The notes under the pieces are model-generated. The model searched no databases. It was not told the origin of the DNA and was given only the letters and a program-made list of their open reading frames with translations. The translations under genes and the position numbers were made by a program. 22,372 nucleotides of DNA, taken from a virus. Shown here in pieces: positions 6,417-14,030 of the stretch (its first letter is position 1; every line of letters starts with the position of its first letter). The stretch covers positions 1 through 22,372 of the IMG/VR virus record IMGVR_UViG_3300007734_000480. One strand, written 5' to 3'.

Positions 6417-6748
6417 GACCAGTATCCGTTGGAATTAGCCCTACAGCCGCTACGCTGACTACTGTTTACACAGTACCAACGGGATACTATGCCAAATTTA
6501 CTGTCATGTATATCCACAATACTGGTGGATCGACAAAGCACATTACAGTTGCTTGGAATGATGCAAGTGCATCAACTTCATACGATATTCTTACCCAATA
6601 TAACTTCACATCCAAACAATACTTACAGTTTGATGGAAGTGCTTATATCGTTTTAGAAGAAGGCGATAAAATTCAAATAACAACTGAAGCTGGAAGCACT
6701 TTCAGTTTTCTAGCAACATTTGAGGTTGTAGGAGCGCAAAGAACATGA
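6413..6748 (+). CDS. Small beta-rich structural protein
   Basis: A 111-residue protein starting at GTG 6413, which overlaps the preceding stop as GTGA. Sequence is made of short strands: TTVYTVPTGYYAKFTVMYIH, then KHITVAW, YIVLEEGDKIQITTEAGS and FLATFEVVG. This is a jelly-roll-like or immunoglobulin-like beta sandwich pattern with no Cys. Proteins of this kind near the head-tail junction of podoviruses are often minor structural components. The stop overlaps the adaptor start (ATGA). Precise role not known. Confidence 0.68.
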   Translation: MRPVSVGISPTAATLTTVYTVPTGYYAKFTVMYIHNTGGSTKHITVAWNDASASTSYDILTQYNFTSKQYLQFDGSAYIVLEEGDKIQITTEAGSTFSFLATFEVVGAQRT

Positions 6749-7392
6749 CCTACTTAGAACTTGTTAACGATGTCCTTGTGCGTTTGCGTGAGAGTACTGT
6801 TTCTACTGTTGGTGAAACAACCTATTCCTCTTTGATTGGCAAGTTTGTCAATGATGCCAAGCGTCAAATTGAGGATGCTTATACTTGGAATTGCTTATCT
6901 CAGACAGTTACTGTCACAACAACTTCTGGCACAAGTTCATATTCTTTGACTGGTGTTGGTCAAAAGTTTCGTGTAATTGACGCAATTAACACGACCAGTT
7001 TGGTTAGTTTGACAGATATTCCTTTTGTGGACATGAATCGCAAGTTGAACTTTGGTTCTCCTGCTCAATCTATTCCTACTGAATACTGTTTTAATGGCGT
7101 GGATGGTAGTGGTGATACAAAAGTAAGCCTATTTCCAGTCCCAAATGGCGTATTTACTTTGTTGTTTGATGTGGTTGTACCTCAAGCAGCACTATCTTCC
7201 GACTCAACATCTGTGAAAGTTTTGGACTATTTGGTAGCCCAAAGTGCCTATGCTCGTGCTTTGATTGAGCGTGGTGAGGATGGTGGTACATCTAGTTCAG
7301 AGGCTTATGCTTTGTTCAGGGGTATGTTATCTGATGCGATTGCAACAGAGAGTACTCGCTATCCTGAAGAATCTAACTTTGAGGCAGTCTAA
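6745..7392 (+). CDS. Head-to-tail adaptor (gp11/tail tubular A-like)
   Basis: A 215-residue protein beginning MTYLELVNDVLVRLRES, the recurrent opening of adaptor proteins that dock on the portal and carry the short tail. A helical part (KFVNDAKRQIEDAYTWN, about 33-49) is followed by strands (TVTVTTTSGTSSYSL), then a beta-rich centre and a C-terminal helical part. This matches the helical bundle plus beta sandwich build of T7 gp11-type proteins. It lies between the small head genes and the nozzle gene, and overlaps the latter by one base (TAATG). The family call rests on the N-terminal motif and gene order. Confidence 0.78.
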   Translation: MTYLELVNDVLVRLRESTVSTVGETTYSSLIGKFVNDAKRQIEDAYTWNCLSQTVTVTTTSGTSSYSLTGVGQKFRVIDAINTTSLVSLTDIPFVDMNRKLNFGSPAQSIPTEYCFNGVDGSGDTKVSLFPVPNGVFTLLFDVVVPQAALSSDSTSVKVLDYLVAQSAYARALIERGEDGGTSSSEAYALFRGMLSDAIATESTRYPEESNFEAV

Positions 7393-8936
7393 TGGCATCT
7401 CAGTTACAAAGTTATAGTCTTTCAGCACCAGGTTTTTATGGCCTGAATACTGAAGATTCACCCTTGGATTTGGGTGCTGGCTTTGCTTTGGTTGCCACTA
7501 ACTGCATCTTAGATCAGTATGGTCGTATTGGTGCTAGAAAAGGTTGGTCAAGAGTAAATTCTTCCTCTGGAAACCTTGGTGCTAACGATGTTGGTGTGAT
7601 CCATGAGTTGGTTCAGACTGATGGCACATTGACTGTGTTGTTTGCTGGCAACAATAAACTATTTAAACTTGGCGCATCTAATGCGGTGACTGAGTTGACC
7701 TATGGTGGTGGCGGTACTGCTCCAACCATTACTGCTAGTAACTGGCATTGTGCATCTTTGAATGGAATTGCTTATTTCTTTCAAACTGGTCACGATCCAT
7801 TGATTTACGACCCTGCAGTAAGTACTACTACTTATCGCAGAGTGTCAGAGAAGTCTGGTTATGTTGCTACTGTTCCACAAGCAAACATCTGTATCTCTGC
7901 TTTTGGTCGTTTATGGGTGGCTAATACTTCTACTGATAAAACAACAATTAGCTTCTCTGACCTGATTGCTGGTCATGTTTGGTCTGGTGGCACTTCAGGA
8001 TATTTAGATATTTCTCGTGTGTGGCCTAATGGCGCAGATGAAATCATGGGTTTGGCTGCACATAATGACTTCTTGTTTATCTTTGGCAAGAAGCAGATTC
8101 TTGTTTATGCAAACGCTTCCACGCCAGCTTCTATTGTTCTAAGCGACACAGTAGGAAATATTGGTTGTGTGGCTAGAGACACCATACAAAGCATTGGTTC
8201 TGATGTTGTTTTCTTGTCAGACTCAGGTGTTCGCTCATTGATGAGGACTATTCAAGAGAAGTCTGCTCCTTTGCGTGACTTGTCAAAGAATGTTCGTTTT
8301 GATCTGGCATCCTCTTTAGCGGGTGAAACTCTTGCTAATTTGAAGTCTGTTTACTCAGAGAAAGAGGCTTTTTACTTACTGATTTTGCCTGCCACGCTTC
8401 AAGTGTATTGTTTTGACACCAAACAATCCTTGCAAGATGGCGCTTCTCGTGTGACCAAATGGGATTCAATTTCTCCAACTTGTGCAAAATCCTTGAGAAA
8501 TGGTGATTTGTACATTGGTAAGAATGGCTATATTGGTAAATATGGGACTTATCTTGATGACACATCAAGTTATCGTTTCTTGTACTACACAAACAATGCT
8601 GACTTGGGAAACCCTAACCAGATTTCTATTTTGAAGTCTATTACTGCTGTTGTAATTGGCGGTTCAAACCAGTATCTCACGATTAAGTGGGGGTTTGACT
8701 ATTCGGGCGCCTACCAGTCAGAGAACATTTTTATACCTACACAAGTAAGTTATGAATATGGAACTGCTGAGTATGCTGTTGCAGACTTTACAAGTGGCAT
8801 TCCAATCAAGGCGTTGACAAGCAATGCTTCAAGTGCAGGTAAGATTGTGCAAACAGGTTATGAGGCAACCATAAACGGAACTCAATTGTCTATACAGAAG
8901 ATTGAAATTCAGGCCAAAGAAGGCAAGATAGGATAA
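7392..8936 (+). CDS. Tail nozzle protein (beta-propeller type)
   Basis: A 514-residue protein with SAPGFYGLNTEDSPLDLGAG at residues 10-29 and then CILDQYGRIGARKGW, the usual opening of podovirus nozzle or stabilisation proteins. The rest alternates short strands with turns, with recurring G-x-Y-F/W and D-x-V-F-L-S-D-S-G pieces such as SDVVFLSDSGVRSL near residue 275, which is what a multi-bladed propeller gives. The nozzle continues the tail tube below the adaptor and gates DNA exit. The stop lies three bases before the fibre gene, ahead of which AGGA (8932-8935) serves as ribosome binding site. Functional call by family resemblance and position. Confidence 0.78.
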   Translation: MASQLQSYSLSAPGFYGLNTEDSPLDLGAGFALVATNCILDQYGRIGARKGWSRVNSSSGNLGANDVGVIHELVQTDGTLTVLFAGNNKLFKLGASNAVTELTYGGGGTAPTITASNWHCASLNGIAYFFQTGHDPLIYDPAVSTTTYRRVSEKSGYVATVPQANICISAFGRLWVANTSTDKTTISFSDLIAGHVWSGGTSGYLDISRVWPNGADEIMGLAAHNDFLFIFGKKQILVYANASTPASIVLSDTVGNIGCVARDTIQSIGSDVVFLSDSGVRSLMRTIQEKSAPLRDLSKNVRFDLASSLAGETLANLKSVYSEKEAFYLLILPATLQVYCFDTKQSLQDGASRVTKWDSISPTCAKSLRNGDLYIGKNGYIGKYGTYLDDTSSYRFLYYTNNADLGNPNQISILKSITAVVIGGSNQYLTIKWGFDYSGAYQSENIFIPTQVSYEYGTAEYAVADFTSGIPIKALTSNASSAGKIVQTGYEATINGTQLSIQKIEIQAKEGKIG

Positions 8937-8939
8937 ACC

Positions 8940-10952
8940 ATGTCAAATTACACAAAAAGTACCAACTTTGCATCTAAAGACAATCTGTCACCAGGCAATC
9001 CTTTAAAGATTGTCAAGGGTACTGAAATTGATACAGAGTTTAACAATATTGCCACCGCAGTAGCTACCAAGACAGACAATGCTTCTGCAACCATTACTGG
9101 TGGAACAATCAATGGGGCAACCATTGGTGCTTCTACTGCCGCAGCAGGCACTTTTACTAACTTAACTGTTAACACAGCCGCTACGATTGCTTCTGCCGCT
9201 ATTAGCGCAGGCACGATCAATGGCGCAGTTATTGGTGGTTCTTCTGCTGCTGCCATTACTGGTACTAATGTTACTGCCACAACAGGATTTAGTGGCCCAT
9301 TGACAGGGGCAGTTACAGGTAATGTTACAGGTAATGTGACTGGTAACTTGACTGGCAATGTCACAGGAAATGTAACTGGTAATGTTACAGGCAATGTAAC
9401 TGCTGCTTCTGGCACTTCTACATTCAATAATGTGACTATCTCTGGCTCGCTTGACATGGATTCTGGTACATCGGCAACGATTACTGGTCTAGCGAGTCCT
9501 ACAAACGATTCTGATGCGGCTACAAAGGGTTATGTAGATGCACTAGCCCAAGGTATTGATGCGAAGGCTTCTGTGGTTGTAGCTACAACTGCAAACATTA
9601 CTCTGTCTGGCACACAAACAATTGATGGAGTAGCGGTTTCTGTTGGTGACCGAGTATTGGTTAAAGACCAGTCTACTGCTTCTGGCAATGGCATTTATGT
9701 AGTTGCTTCTAGCACTTGGACTCGTGCAACTGATGCTGATTCTTGGACTGAGTTGACTGCGGCCTTTACCTTTGTTGAAAAGGGTACGACAAACGCTGAC
9801 TCAGGTTGGATTTGTACCATTGATGCAGGTGGGACATTGGGAAGCACATCTGTTACTTGGGCACAGTTCTCTGGTGCGGGACAGATTACGGCAGGCGCAG
9901 GTTTAACAAAGACTGGCAATACTCTTGATGTAGGTACTGCTTCTAGTTCACGCATTGTTGTCAATTCGGACAACATTGATTTGGCGACTTCTGGTATTAC
10001 TGCAGGAACATACCAATCTGTAACTTTTGATGCTTATGGTCGTGCCACAGCAGGAACTAACCCAACGACTATTGCTGGCTACAACATTACAAATGCCTAC
10101 ACAAAGACTGAGATTGACTCTATCTTTGGTTCTACAACATCTGCGGCAACTAGTGCATCCAATGCCGCCACATCTGCTTCTAATGCGGCAACAAGCGCTT
10201 CTAATGCCTCTACAAGCGAAACAAATGCGGCTTCTAGCGCAACGGCAGCAGCGGCTAGTTACGACTCTTTTGATGACAGATATTTAGGAAGCAAGACTTC
10301 TGCGCCTTCTGTGGACAATGATGGAAATGCTCTGTTGACAGGTGCTTTGTACTGGAATTCAACTGTTAGCCAACTGTATGTTTGGTCTGGAAGTGCTTGG
10401 ACTCAGGCGGCATTTACTTCAGCAGGATTCTTAACTGCAAGCAATAACTTGTCTGATCTGGCAAATGCTTCTACTGCAAGAACTAATTTGGGTGTTGCAA
10501 TTGGCTCAAATGTTCAGGCTTATAGTGCTACTTTGACTACTTGGTCTACAACTACTGCTCCTAGCGGTACTGTTGTTGGTACTACAGATACTCAAACGCT
10601 AACAAATAAGACCCTGACAAACCCGACTGTCACCAATTATGTTGAAACGCCTTACACGGCAAACTCAAGTACAGCCATCACATTGGCTTTGACAAATGGA
10701 ACAGTCCAAATTATTACTTTGACAGGCAACGCAACCATTACGATGCCAACAGCCACGGCTGGTAAATCATTTATTTTGCTTTTAAAGCAAGATGCAACAG
10801 GATCACGCACAGTTACTTGGACAACAGTTAAATGGCCAGCAGGGACTGCACCAACAATCACCAGCACAGCATCTAAGCAAGATATTTTCAGTTTCTTTGC
10901 TGATGGTACAAACTGGTACGGCACGACTGTCGGTCAGAACTACACACCATAA
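8940..10952 (+). CDS. Tail fibre protein with VTGN repeats
   Basis: A 670-residue fibre. Residues 1-40 hold an N-terminal piece (DNLSPGNPLKIVKGTEIDTE) seen in fibre and structural proteins of related phages. Residues 48-110 are Gly/Ala/Thr-rich beta-helix-like repeats with INGATIG and INGAVIG. Residues 125-153 carry seven tandem VTGN units. Residues 204-313 form a known phage fibre domain with TLSGTQTIDGVAVSVGDRVL and GNGIYVVASSTWTRATDAD. Residues 399-440 are a SASNAAT-type coiled stretch like that of lambda-type side fibres, followed by DDRYLGSKTSAPSVDNDGNA and, at the end, a beta-rich tip. Such fibres bind the host surface. It is nearly free of Cys, with a single one around residue 292. Confidence 0.85.
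   Translation: MSNYTKSTNFASKDNLSPGNPLKIVKGTEIDTEFNNIATAVATKTDNASATITGGTINGATIGASTAAAGTFTNLTVNTAATIASAAISAGTINGAVIGGSSAAAITGTNVTATTGFSGPLTGAVTGNVTGNVTGNLTGNVTGNVTGNVTGNVTAASGTSTFNNVTISGSLDMDSGTSATITGLASPTNDSDAATKGYVDALAQGIDAKASVVVATTANITLSGTQTIDGVAVSVGDRVLVKDQSTASGNGIYVVASSTWTRATDADSWTELTAAFTFVEKGTTNADSGWICTIDAGGTLGSTSVTWAQFSGAGQITAGAGLTKTGNTLDVGTASSSRIVVNSDNIDLATSGITAGTYQSVTFDAYGRATAGTNPTTIAGYNITNAYTKTEIDSIFGSTTSAATSASNAATSASNAATSASNASTSETNAASSATAAAASYDSFDDRYLGSKTSAPSVDNDGNALLTGALYWNSTVSQLYVWSGSAWTQAAFTSAGFLTASNNLSDLANASTARTNLGVAIGSNVQAYSATLTTWSTTTAPSGTVVGTTDTQTLTNKTLTNPTVTNYVETPYTANSSTAITLALTNGTVQIITLTGNATITMPTATAGKSFILLLKQDATGSRTVTWTTVKWPAGTAPTITSTASKQDIFSFFADGTNWYGTTVGQNYTP
9312..9401 (+). 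repeat. 12-bp tandem repeats encoding VTGN
   Basis: Seven tandem 12-base units (one reads LTGN) plus half a unit, encoding VTGN repeats at residues 125-154 of the fibre. Units differ mainly at third codon positions (GTT/GTG/GTC/GTA, ACA/ACT, GGT/GGC/GGA), so the protein repeat is kept while the DNA has drifted. Confidence 0.95.
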
Positions 10953-10961
10953 GGACTGACT

Positions 10962-12926
10962 ATGTTTGCATCAGGTAAAACAGCGACAGTCGTAAGTAAT
11001 GCAATTAGTTACATTGAGGATGTGTTTAGCACTTATCTTTACACAGGCACAGGCACATCTTTAACAATTACCAATGGCATTGACTTGTCCACTAAGGGTG
11101 GATTGGTTTGGAATAAACTAAGAGCAGGTGCTGGGTTAAGTGCAAACCATAAGTTATATGACACAACTCGTGGTGTTAATAAAGAACTTTATACAAACCT
11201 TACAAGTGCGCAAGGAACTAAAACAGACGCATTAAATTCATTTAATACAAATGGGTTTACTCTTGGAGCACAAGACATTAACGAAACTGGTGGCACATAC
11301 GCCTCATGGACATTCCGCAAGCAACCAAAGTTTTTTGACATTGTGACTTATACTGGTGATGGAATTGCTGGTAAAACAATTAGTCATAATTTAGGTTCTA
11401 CCCCTGCATTTATTATTGTTAAAGGTGTTGACGTTGCTAGAGCTTGGTTTTGTTATCATTCTTCTCTTGGCCCAACAAAATATATTCGACTTGATGATAC
11501 TGGTGCGGCAACAACAAATTCTACTATTTGGAATGACACTTCGCCAACAAGCACACAATTTACTGTTGGTGGTTCAACGGGAACTAATTTTTCTGGGTAT
11601 CAATTTGTCGCTTACCTATTTGCTCATGACGCAGGAGGTTTTGGTCTGACTGGTACAGACAATGTGATTTCTTGTGGCTCTTTTACTGATAGCACAACAG
11701 TAAATCTTGGATACGAGCCTCAATGGGTTTTAATAAAACCATCATCGTCTATTGGCAATTGGAATATTATTGATAATTTGCGTCAATGGGTTGGTACAGA
11801 TGCTGCTACTAGTGACGCATTGGGTGGTAAGTTTCTTGCGCCAAATTTATCAAGCGCAGAATCAACTACTTCATATAACACAAATATTACGCCAACTGGA
11901 TTTCGCGTTGATGGAACAAGTGGAACATATATCTATGTAGCCATTCGCAGAGGGCCGATGAAAGTTCCTACTGTTGGTACAACTGTGTACAACGGAGTAA
12001 CTTGGACAGGAGACAATGCTGCAAGAACTATTACAGGAATAGGTTTCCCATTAGATATGTGTTTTACACACATAAGAAATGTTAGTGGAACATCTGCACA
12101 AAGTTTGTTTTTTGATAGGGTGCGAGGAAATGGAAGTACAACATCTGCAAAAAGACTTAGAGCAACTGCAGCAGCTTCAGAAATAGATTACACATCTGTT
12201 GGAACTTTTGATTTAATGGATGGTTTTAGAATTCTTGATGGTGATGGTCTTATAAATGATGCAGGGTTGCCGTCAACTTATGTAGGATATTTCTTTAAAA
12301 GAGCACCATCTGTATTTGACCAAATATGTTTTACAGGAAATGGAACTGCAGGGAGAACGCTAAATCATAATTTAGGAGTAGCCCCAGAAATAATGATTGT
12401 AAAAGAAAGAAATTACTCAGGCGGTCGTCCTTGGGTTTTTTATCATTCTGGATTAGGTGCAACTAAATTCTTGTACATGAATGAAACAACCACGCCAACA
12501 ACAAGTTCAGCGGCTTGGAACGACACAGCACCTACATCGTCTGTGTTTACGTTGGGTTCAAATTCCATCGTTAACTTTTCTGGCACAAACTACGTTGCTT
12601 ATTTGTTTGCCACTTGTGCAGGGGTTAGCAAGGTAGGAAGCTACACAGGAAATGGAAGCACACAAACCATTAACTGTGGCTTTACAAGTGGTGCTAGGTT
12701 TGTATTAATTAAGCGTACTGACTCAACTGGGGACTGGTATGTATATGACACAGCTCGTGGCATGACAACAGTAACTGACCCATATTTATTGCTTAACAGT
12801 ACAGCCGCAGAATCTGCAAGTCTTGGTTCTGTTACAACATCATCAACAGGTTTTGACTTAAATGCAGGAATCTTGGCGGCAATCAACACTAATGGCGCAA
12901 GCTACATCTTTTTTGCGGTGGCGTAA
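10962..12926 (+). CDS. Receptor-binding-type fibre protein with DUF7483-like modules
   Basis: A 654-residue beta-rich protein built from recurring modules. Module A (residues 48-125) has GLVWNKLR and GGTYASWTFRKQPKFFD. Module B1 (126-223) has YTGDGIAGKTISHNLG, STIWNDTSPTSTQFTVG and YQFVAYLFA. Module C1 (236-330) has LGYEPQWVLIKPSSSIGNW and YIYVAIRR. Module D (346-450) follows, then B2 (452-551, TGNGTAGRTLNHNLGVAPE, AAWNDTAPTSSVFTLG, YVAYLFA) and C2 (558-654). I recognise B and C as the DUF7483 type found in tail proteins of aquatic phages. It follows the first fibre by nine bases with AAGGA before the ATG, so both fibres are likely co-expressed. Host recognition is inferred. Confidence 0.8.
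   Translation: MFASGKTATVVSNAISYIEDVFSTYLYTGTGTSLTITNGIDLSTKGGLVWNKLRAGAGLSANHKLYDTTRGVNKELYTNLTSAQGTKTDALNSFNTNGFTLGAQDINETGGTYASWTFRKQPKFFDIVTYTGDGIAGKTISHNLGSTPAFIIVKGVDVARAWFCYHSSLGPTKYIRLDDTGAATTNSTIWNDTSPTSTQFTVGGSTGTNFSGYQFVAYLFAHDAGGFGLTGTDNVISCGSFTDSTTVNLGYEPQWVLIKPSSSIGNWNIIDNLRQWVGTDAATSDALGGKFLAPNLSSAESTTSYNTNITPTGFRVDGTSGTYIYVAIRRGPMKVPTVGTTVYNGVTWTGDNAARTITGIGFPLDMCFTHIRNVSGTSAQSLFFDRVRGNGSTTSAKRLRATAAASEIDYTSVGTFDLMDGFRILDGDGLINDAGLPSTYVGYFFKRAPSVFDQICFTGNGTAGRTLNHNLGVAPEIMIVKERNYSGGRPWVFYHSGLGATKFLYMNETTTPTTSSAAWNDTAPTSSVFTLGSNSIVNFSGTNYVAYLFATCAGVSKVGSYTGNGSTQTINCGFTSGARFVLIKRTDSTGDWYVYDTARGMTTVTDPYLLLNSTAAESASLGSVTTSSTGFDLNAGILAAINTNGASYIFFAVA
11337..11951 (+). repeat. Protein-level repeat, first copy (modules B1 and C1)
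   Basis: Encodes residues 126-330 of the second fibre. It shares with the second copy the marks TGxGxAGxTxxHNLG, YHSxLGxTK, WNDTxPTSxxFTxG, FSGxxxVAYLFA, then VLIKxxxxxGxW and AESxxxxxxxITPTGF-like ends. The similarity is at protein level only. Confidence 0.8.
12315..12923 (+). repeat. Protein-level repeat, second copy (modules B2 and C2)
   Basis: Encodes residues 452-654 of the second fibre and repeats modules B and C after the intervening module D. The order is A-B-C-D-B-C. The second C lacks the IRR end and closes the protein with FFAVA. Confidence 0.8.
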
Positions 12927-12928
12927 TA

Positions 12929-12937
12929 TGGTATAAT
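12929..12937 (+). promoter_or_regulatory. Extended -10 promoter upstream of nuclease-like gene
   Basis: TGGTATAAT is a perfect extended -10 element (TGn plus TATAAT) in the 38-base gap between the second fibre and the nuclease-like gene. A clear -35 is not seen, as expected for extended -10 promoters; a T run lies at 12909-12914. Transcription would begin near 12944, followed by AAGGAG at 12954-12959 and the ATG at 12965. Confidence 0.65.
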
Positions 12938-12964
12938 TGGCAATAACTTAACAAAGGAGTTGCC

Positions 12965-13519
12965 ATGTTTACCGAGGAAGAAAAGACAAAGATTTTTAAA
13001 AGTTACAGGATGCAAAAGTCAAACGCCAGAACTAGAAAGATTCCATTTTTGTTGACTTTTGAGCAATGGTTAACAATTTGGAATGAATCTGGAAAACTTG
13101 CACAACGTGGTCGTGGTGCTAACAAATTTTGTATGTGTCGAGTAAATGATACAGGCGCATACGAAGTAGGTAATGTTTTTATTGGAACTGGTCGTGAAAA
13201 TGTAAGAGCTGGAAATCTTGGCAAAGTTATGTCTCAAGAAATTCGTCAAAAAATTTCTAAGGCTAATATTGGGAAACCACATGAATGGTCAAAAGGAGAA
13301 AAAAATCCTATGCACAGACCAGACGTTAAAGCTAAGATGAGTGAAAAAACTGGTGGAGCAAACCATTACAAAGCAATTGGAGTTACAACGCCTGAAGGGT
13401 TTTACCCAACAGCGAAATTAGCGGCAATTGCATTGGGTATGAAAAAATCAACTGTTGAATGGAGAGCCAAACATAAAAAATATGGCTTTACATACGGCAA
13501 TAATTTAGCAATTGCTTGA
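12965..13519 (+). CDS. Free-standing homing-endonuclease-like protein with NUMOD3-type region
   Basis: A 184-residue basic protein. Residues 15-80 carry SNARTRKIPFLLTFEQW (19-35), CMCRVNDTGAYEVGNVFIG (56-74) and ENV, a nuclease-like core of the A-x-x-R-x-IPF-x-LT-x-E-x-W...C-x-x-R-x-x-D-x-G-x-Y-x-x-GN-x type seen in phage intervening genes. Residues 89-130 (SQEIRQKISKANIGKPH, NPMHRPDVKAKMSEKTGG) fit the NUMOD3 nuclease-associated repeat, and residues 137-172 (AIGVTTPEGFYPTAKLAAIA, KKSTVEWRAKH) a NUMOD1-type helix-turn-helix. It has its own promoter and AAGGAG ribosome binding site, so it may be expressed apart from the tail operon. It lies between the second fibre and the fibre chaperone. Whether it cuts DNA is not known from sequence alone; no complete HNH triad is evident. 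Confidence 0.8.
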   Translation: MFTEEEKTKIFKSYRMQKSNARTRKIPFLLTFEQWLTIWNESGKLAQRGRGANKFCMCRVNDTGAYEVGNVFIGTGRENVRAGNLGKVMSQEIRQKISKANIGKPHEWSKGEKNPMHRPDVKAKMSEKTGGANHYKAIGVTTPEGFYPTAKLAAIALGMKKSTVEWRAKHKKYGFTYGNNLAIA

Positions 13520-13529
13520 GGAAATTAAA

Positions 13530-14018
13530 ATGCAAGTACGAATCAGAGAAACAGGCGCAGTCATGTACGAGAGTGAATTTCGTGCATTGCATCCAAACAC
13601 ATCAATGCCACAACAACTATCAGAGGCACTATTAAATGAGTTTGGTGCTGATGTAGTCTTTGAAGGCGCACAAGCGTCAGGCGGTACTGTTTACCAATAC
13701 TCTCAAGCCGCTGGTGTCGAGCAGATTGATGGTAAGTGGTACACAAAGTATGTATTAGGCCCTACCTTTATTGATACTGTTGATGATGGTGTAACTACTA
13801 CAGCACTACAGCACGAAACTGCTTACAAGGAACAGAAAGACGCTGAACAGGCTAAGAATGTTCGTGCTACTCGTGATGCTAAATTAGCAGAAACTGACTG
13901 GCGATTTCGTAGTGATATGACTCCATCACAAGCATGGAAAGACTACTGCCAAGCATTAAGAGATGTGCCTACTCAGTCTGGTTTCCCTTGGACTATTACT
14001 TGGCCTGATGCGCCTTAA
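13530..14018 (+). CDS. Tail fibre assembly chaperone-like protein
   Basis: A 162-residue protein. The C-terminal part, RATRDAKLAETDWRFRSDMT, then AWKDYCQALRDVPTQSGFPW and WPDAP, matches the phage tail assembly chaperone (Phage_tail_APC type) motif R-D-x-L-x-E-x-DW...W-x-x-Y-R-x-x-L-R-D-I-P...GFPW-x-x-x-WP. The middle part holds a short beta domain. I chose the ATG at 13530 (GAGGAA at 13518-13523); an in-frame TTG at 13512 lies inside the upstream nuclease-like gene. Such chaperones help fold and attach fibres and normally sit just after the fibre gene; here the nuclease-like gene has come between. Its stop overlaps an unrelated ATG, but the next gene starts at 14031. Confidence 0.85.
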   Translation: MQVRIRETGAVMYESEFRALHPNTSMPQQLSEALLNEFGADVVFEGAQASGGTVYQYSQAAGVEQIDGKWYTKYVLGPTFIDTVDDGVTTTALQHETAYKEQKDAEQAKNVRATRDAKLAETDWRFRSDMTPSQAWKDYCQALRDVPTQSGFPWTITWPDAP

Positions 14019-14030
14019 TGGAGAAAAATA

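Noticed and set aside
8948-9457. A long reverse-strand frame rich in Pro, Val and Ala, opposite the first fibre
   Set aside because: It is the mirror of a repetitive Thr/Gly/Asn fibre frame; its repeats (LPVTLPVT) are those of the fibre, and no ribosome site or coding signature is seen.
13512-13529. TTG start for the chaperone
   Set aside because: It overlaps the preceding gene and lacks a site at the right distance; ATG at 13530 has GAGGAA.
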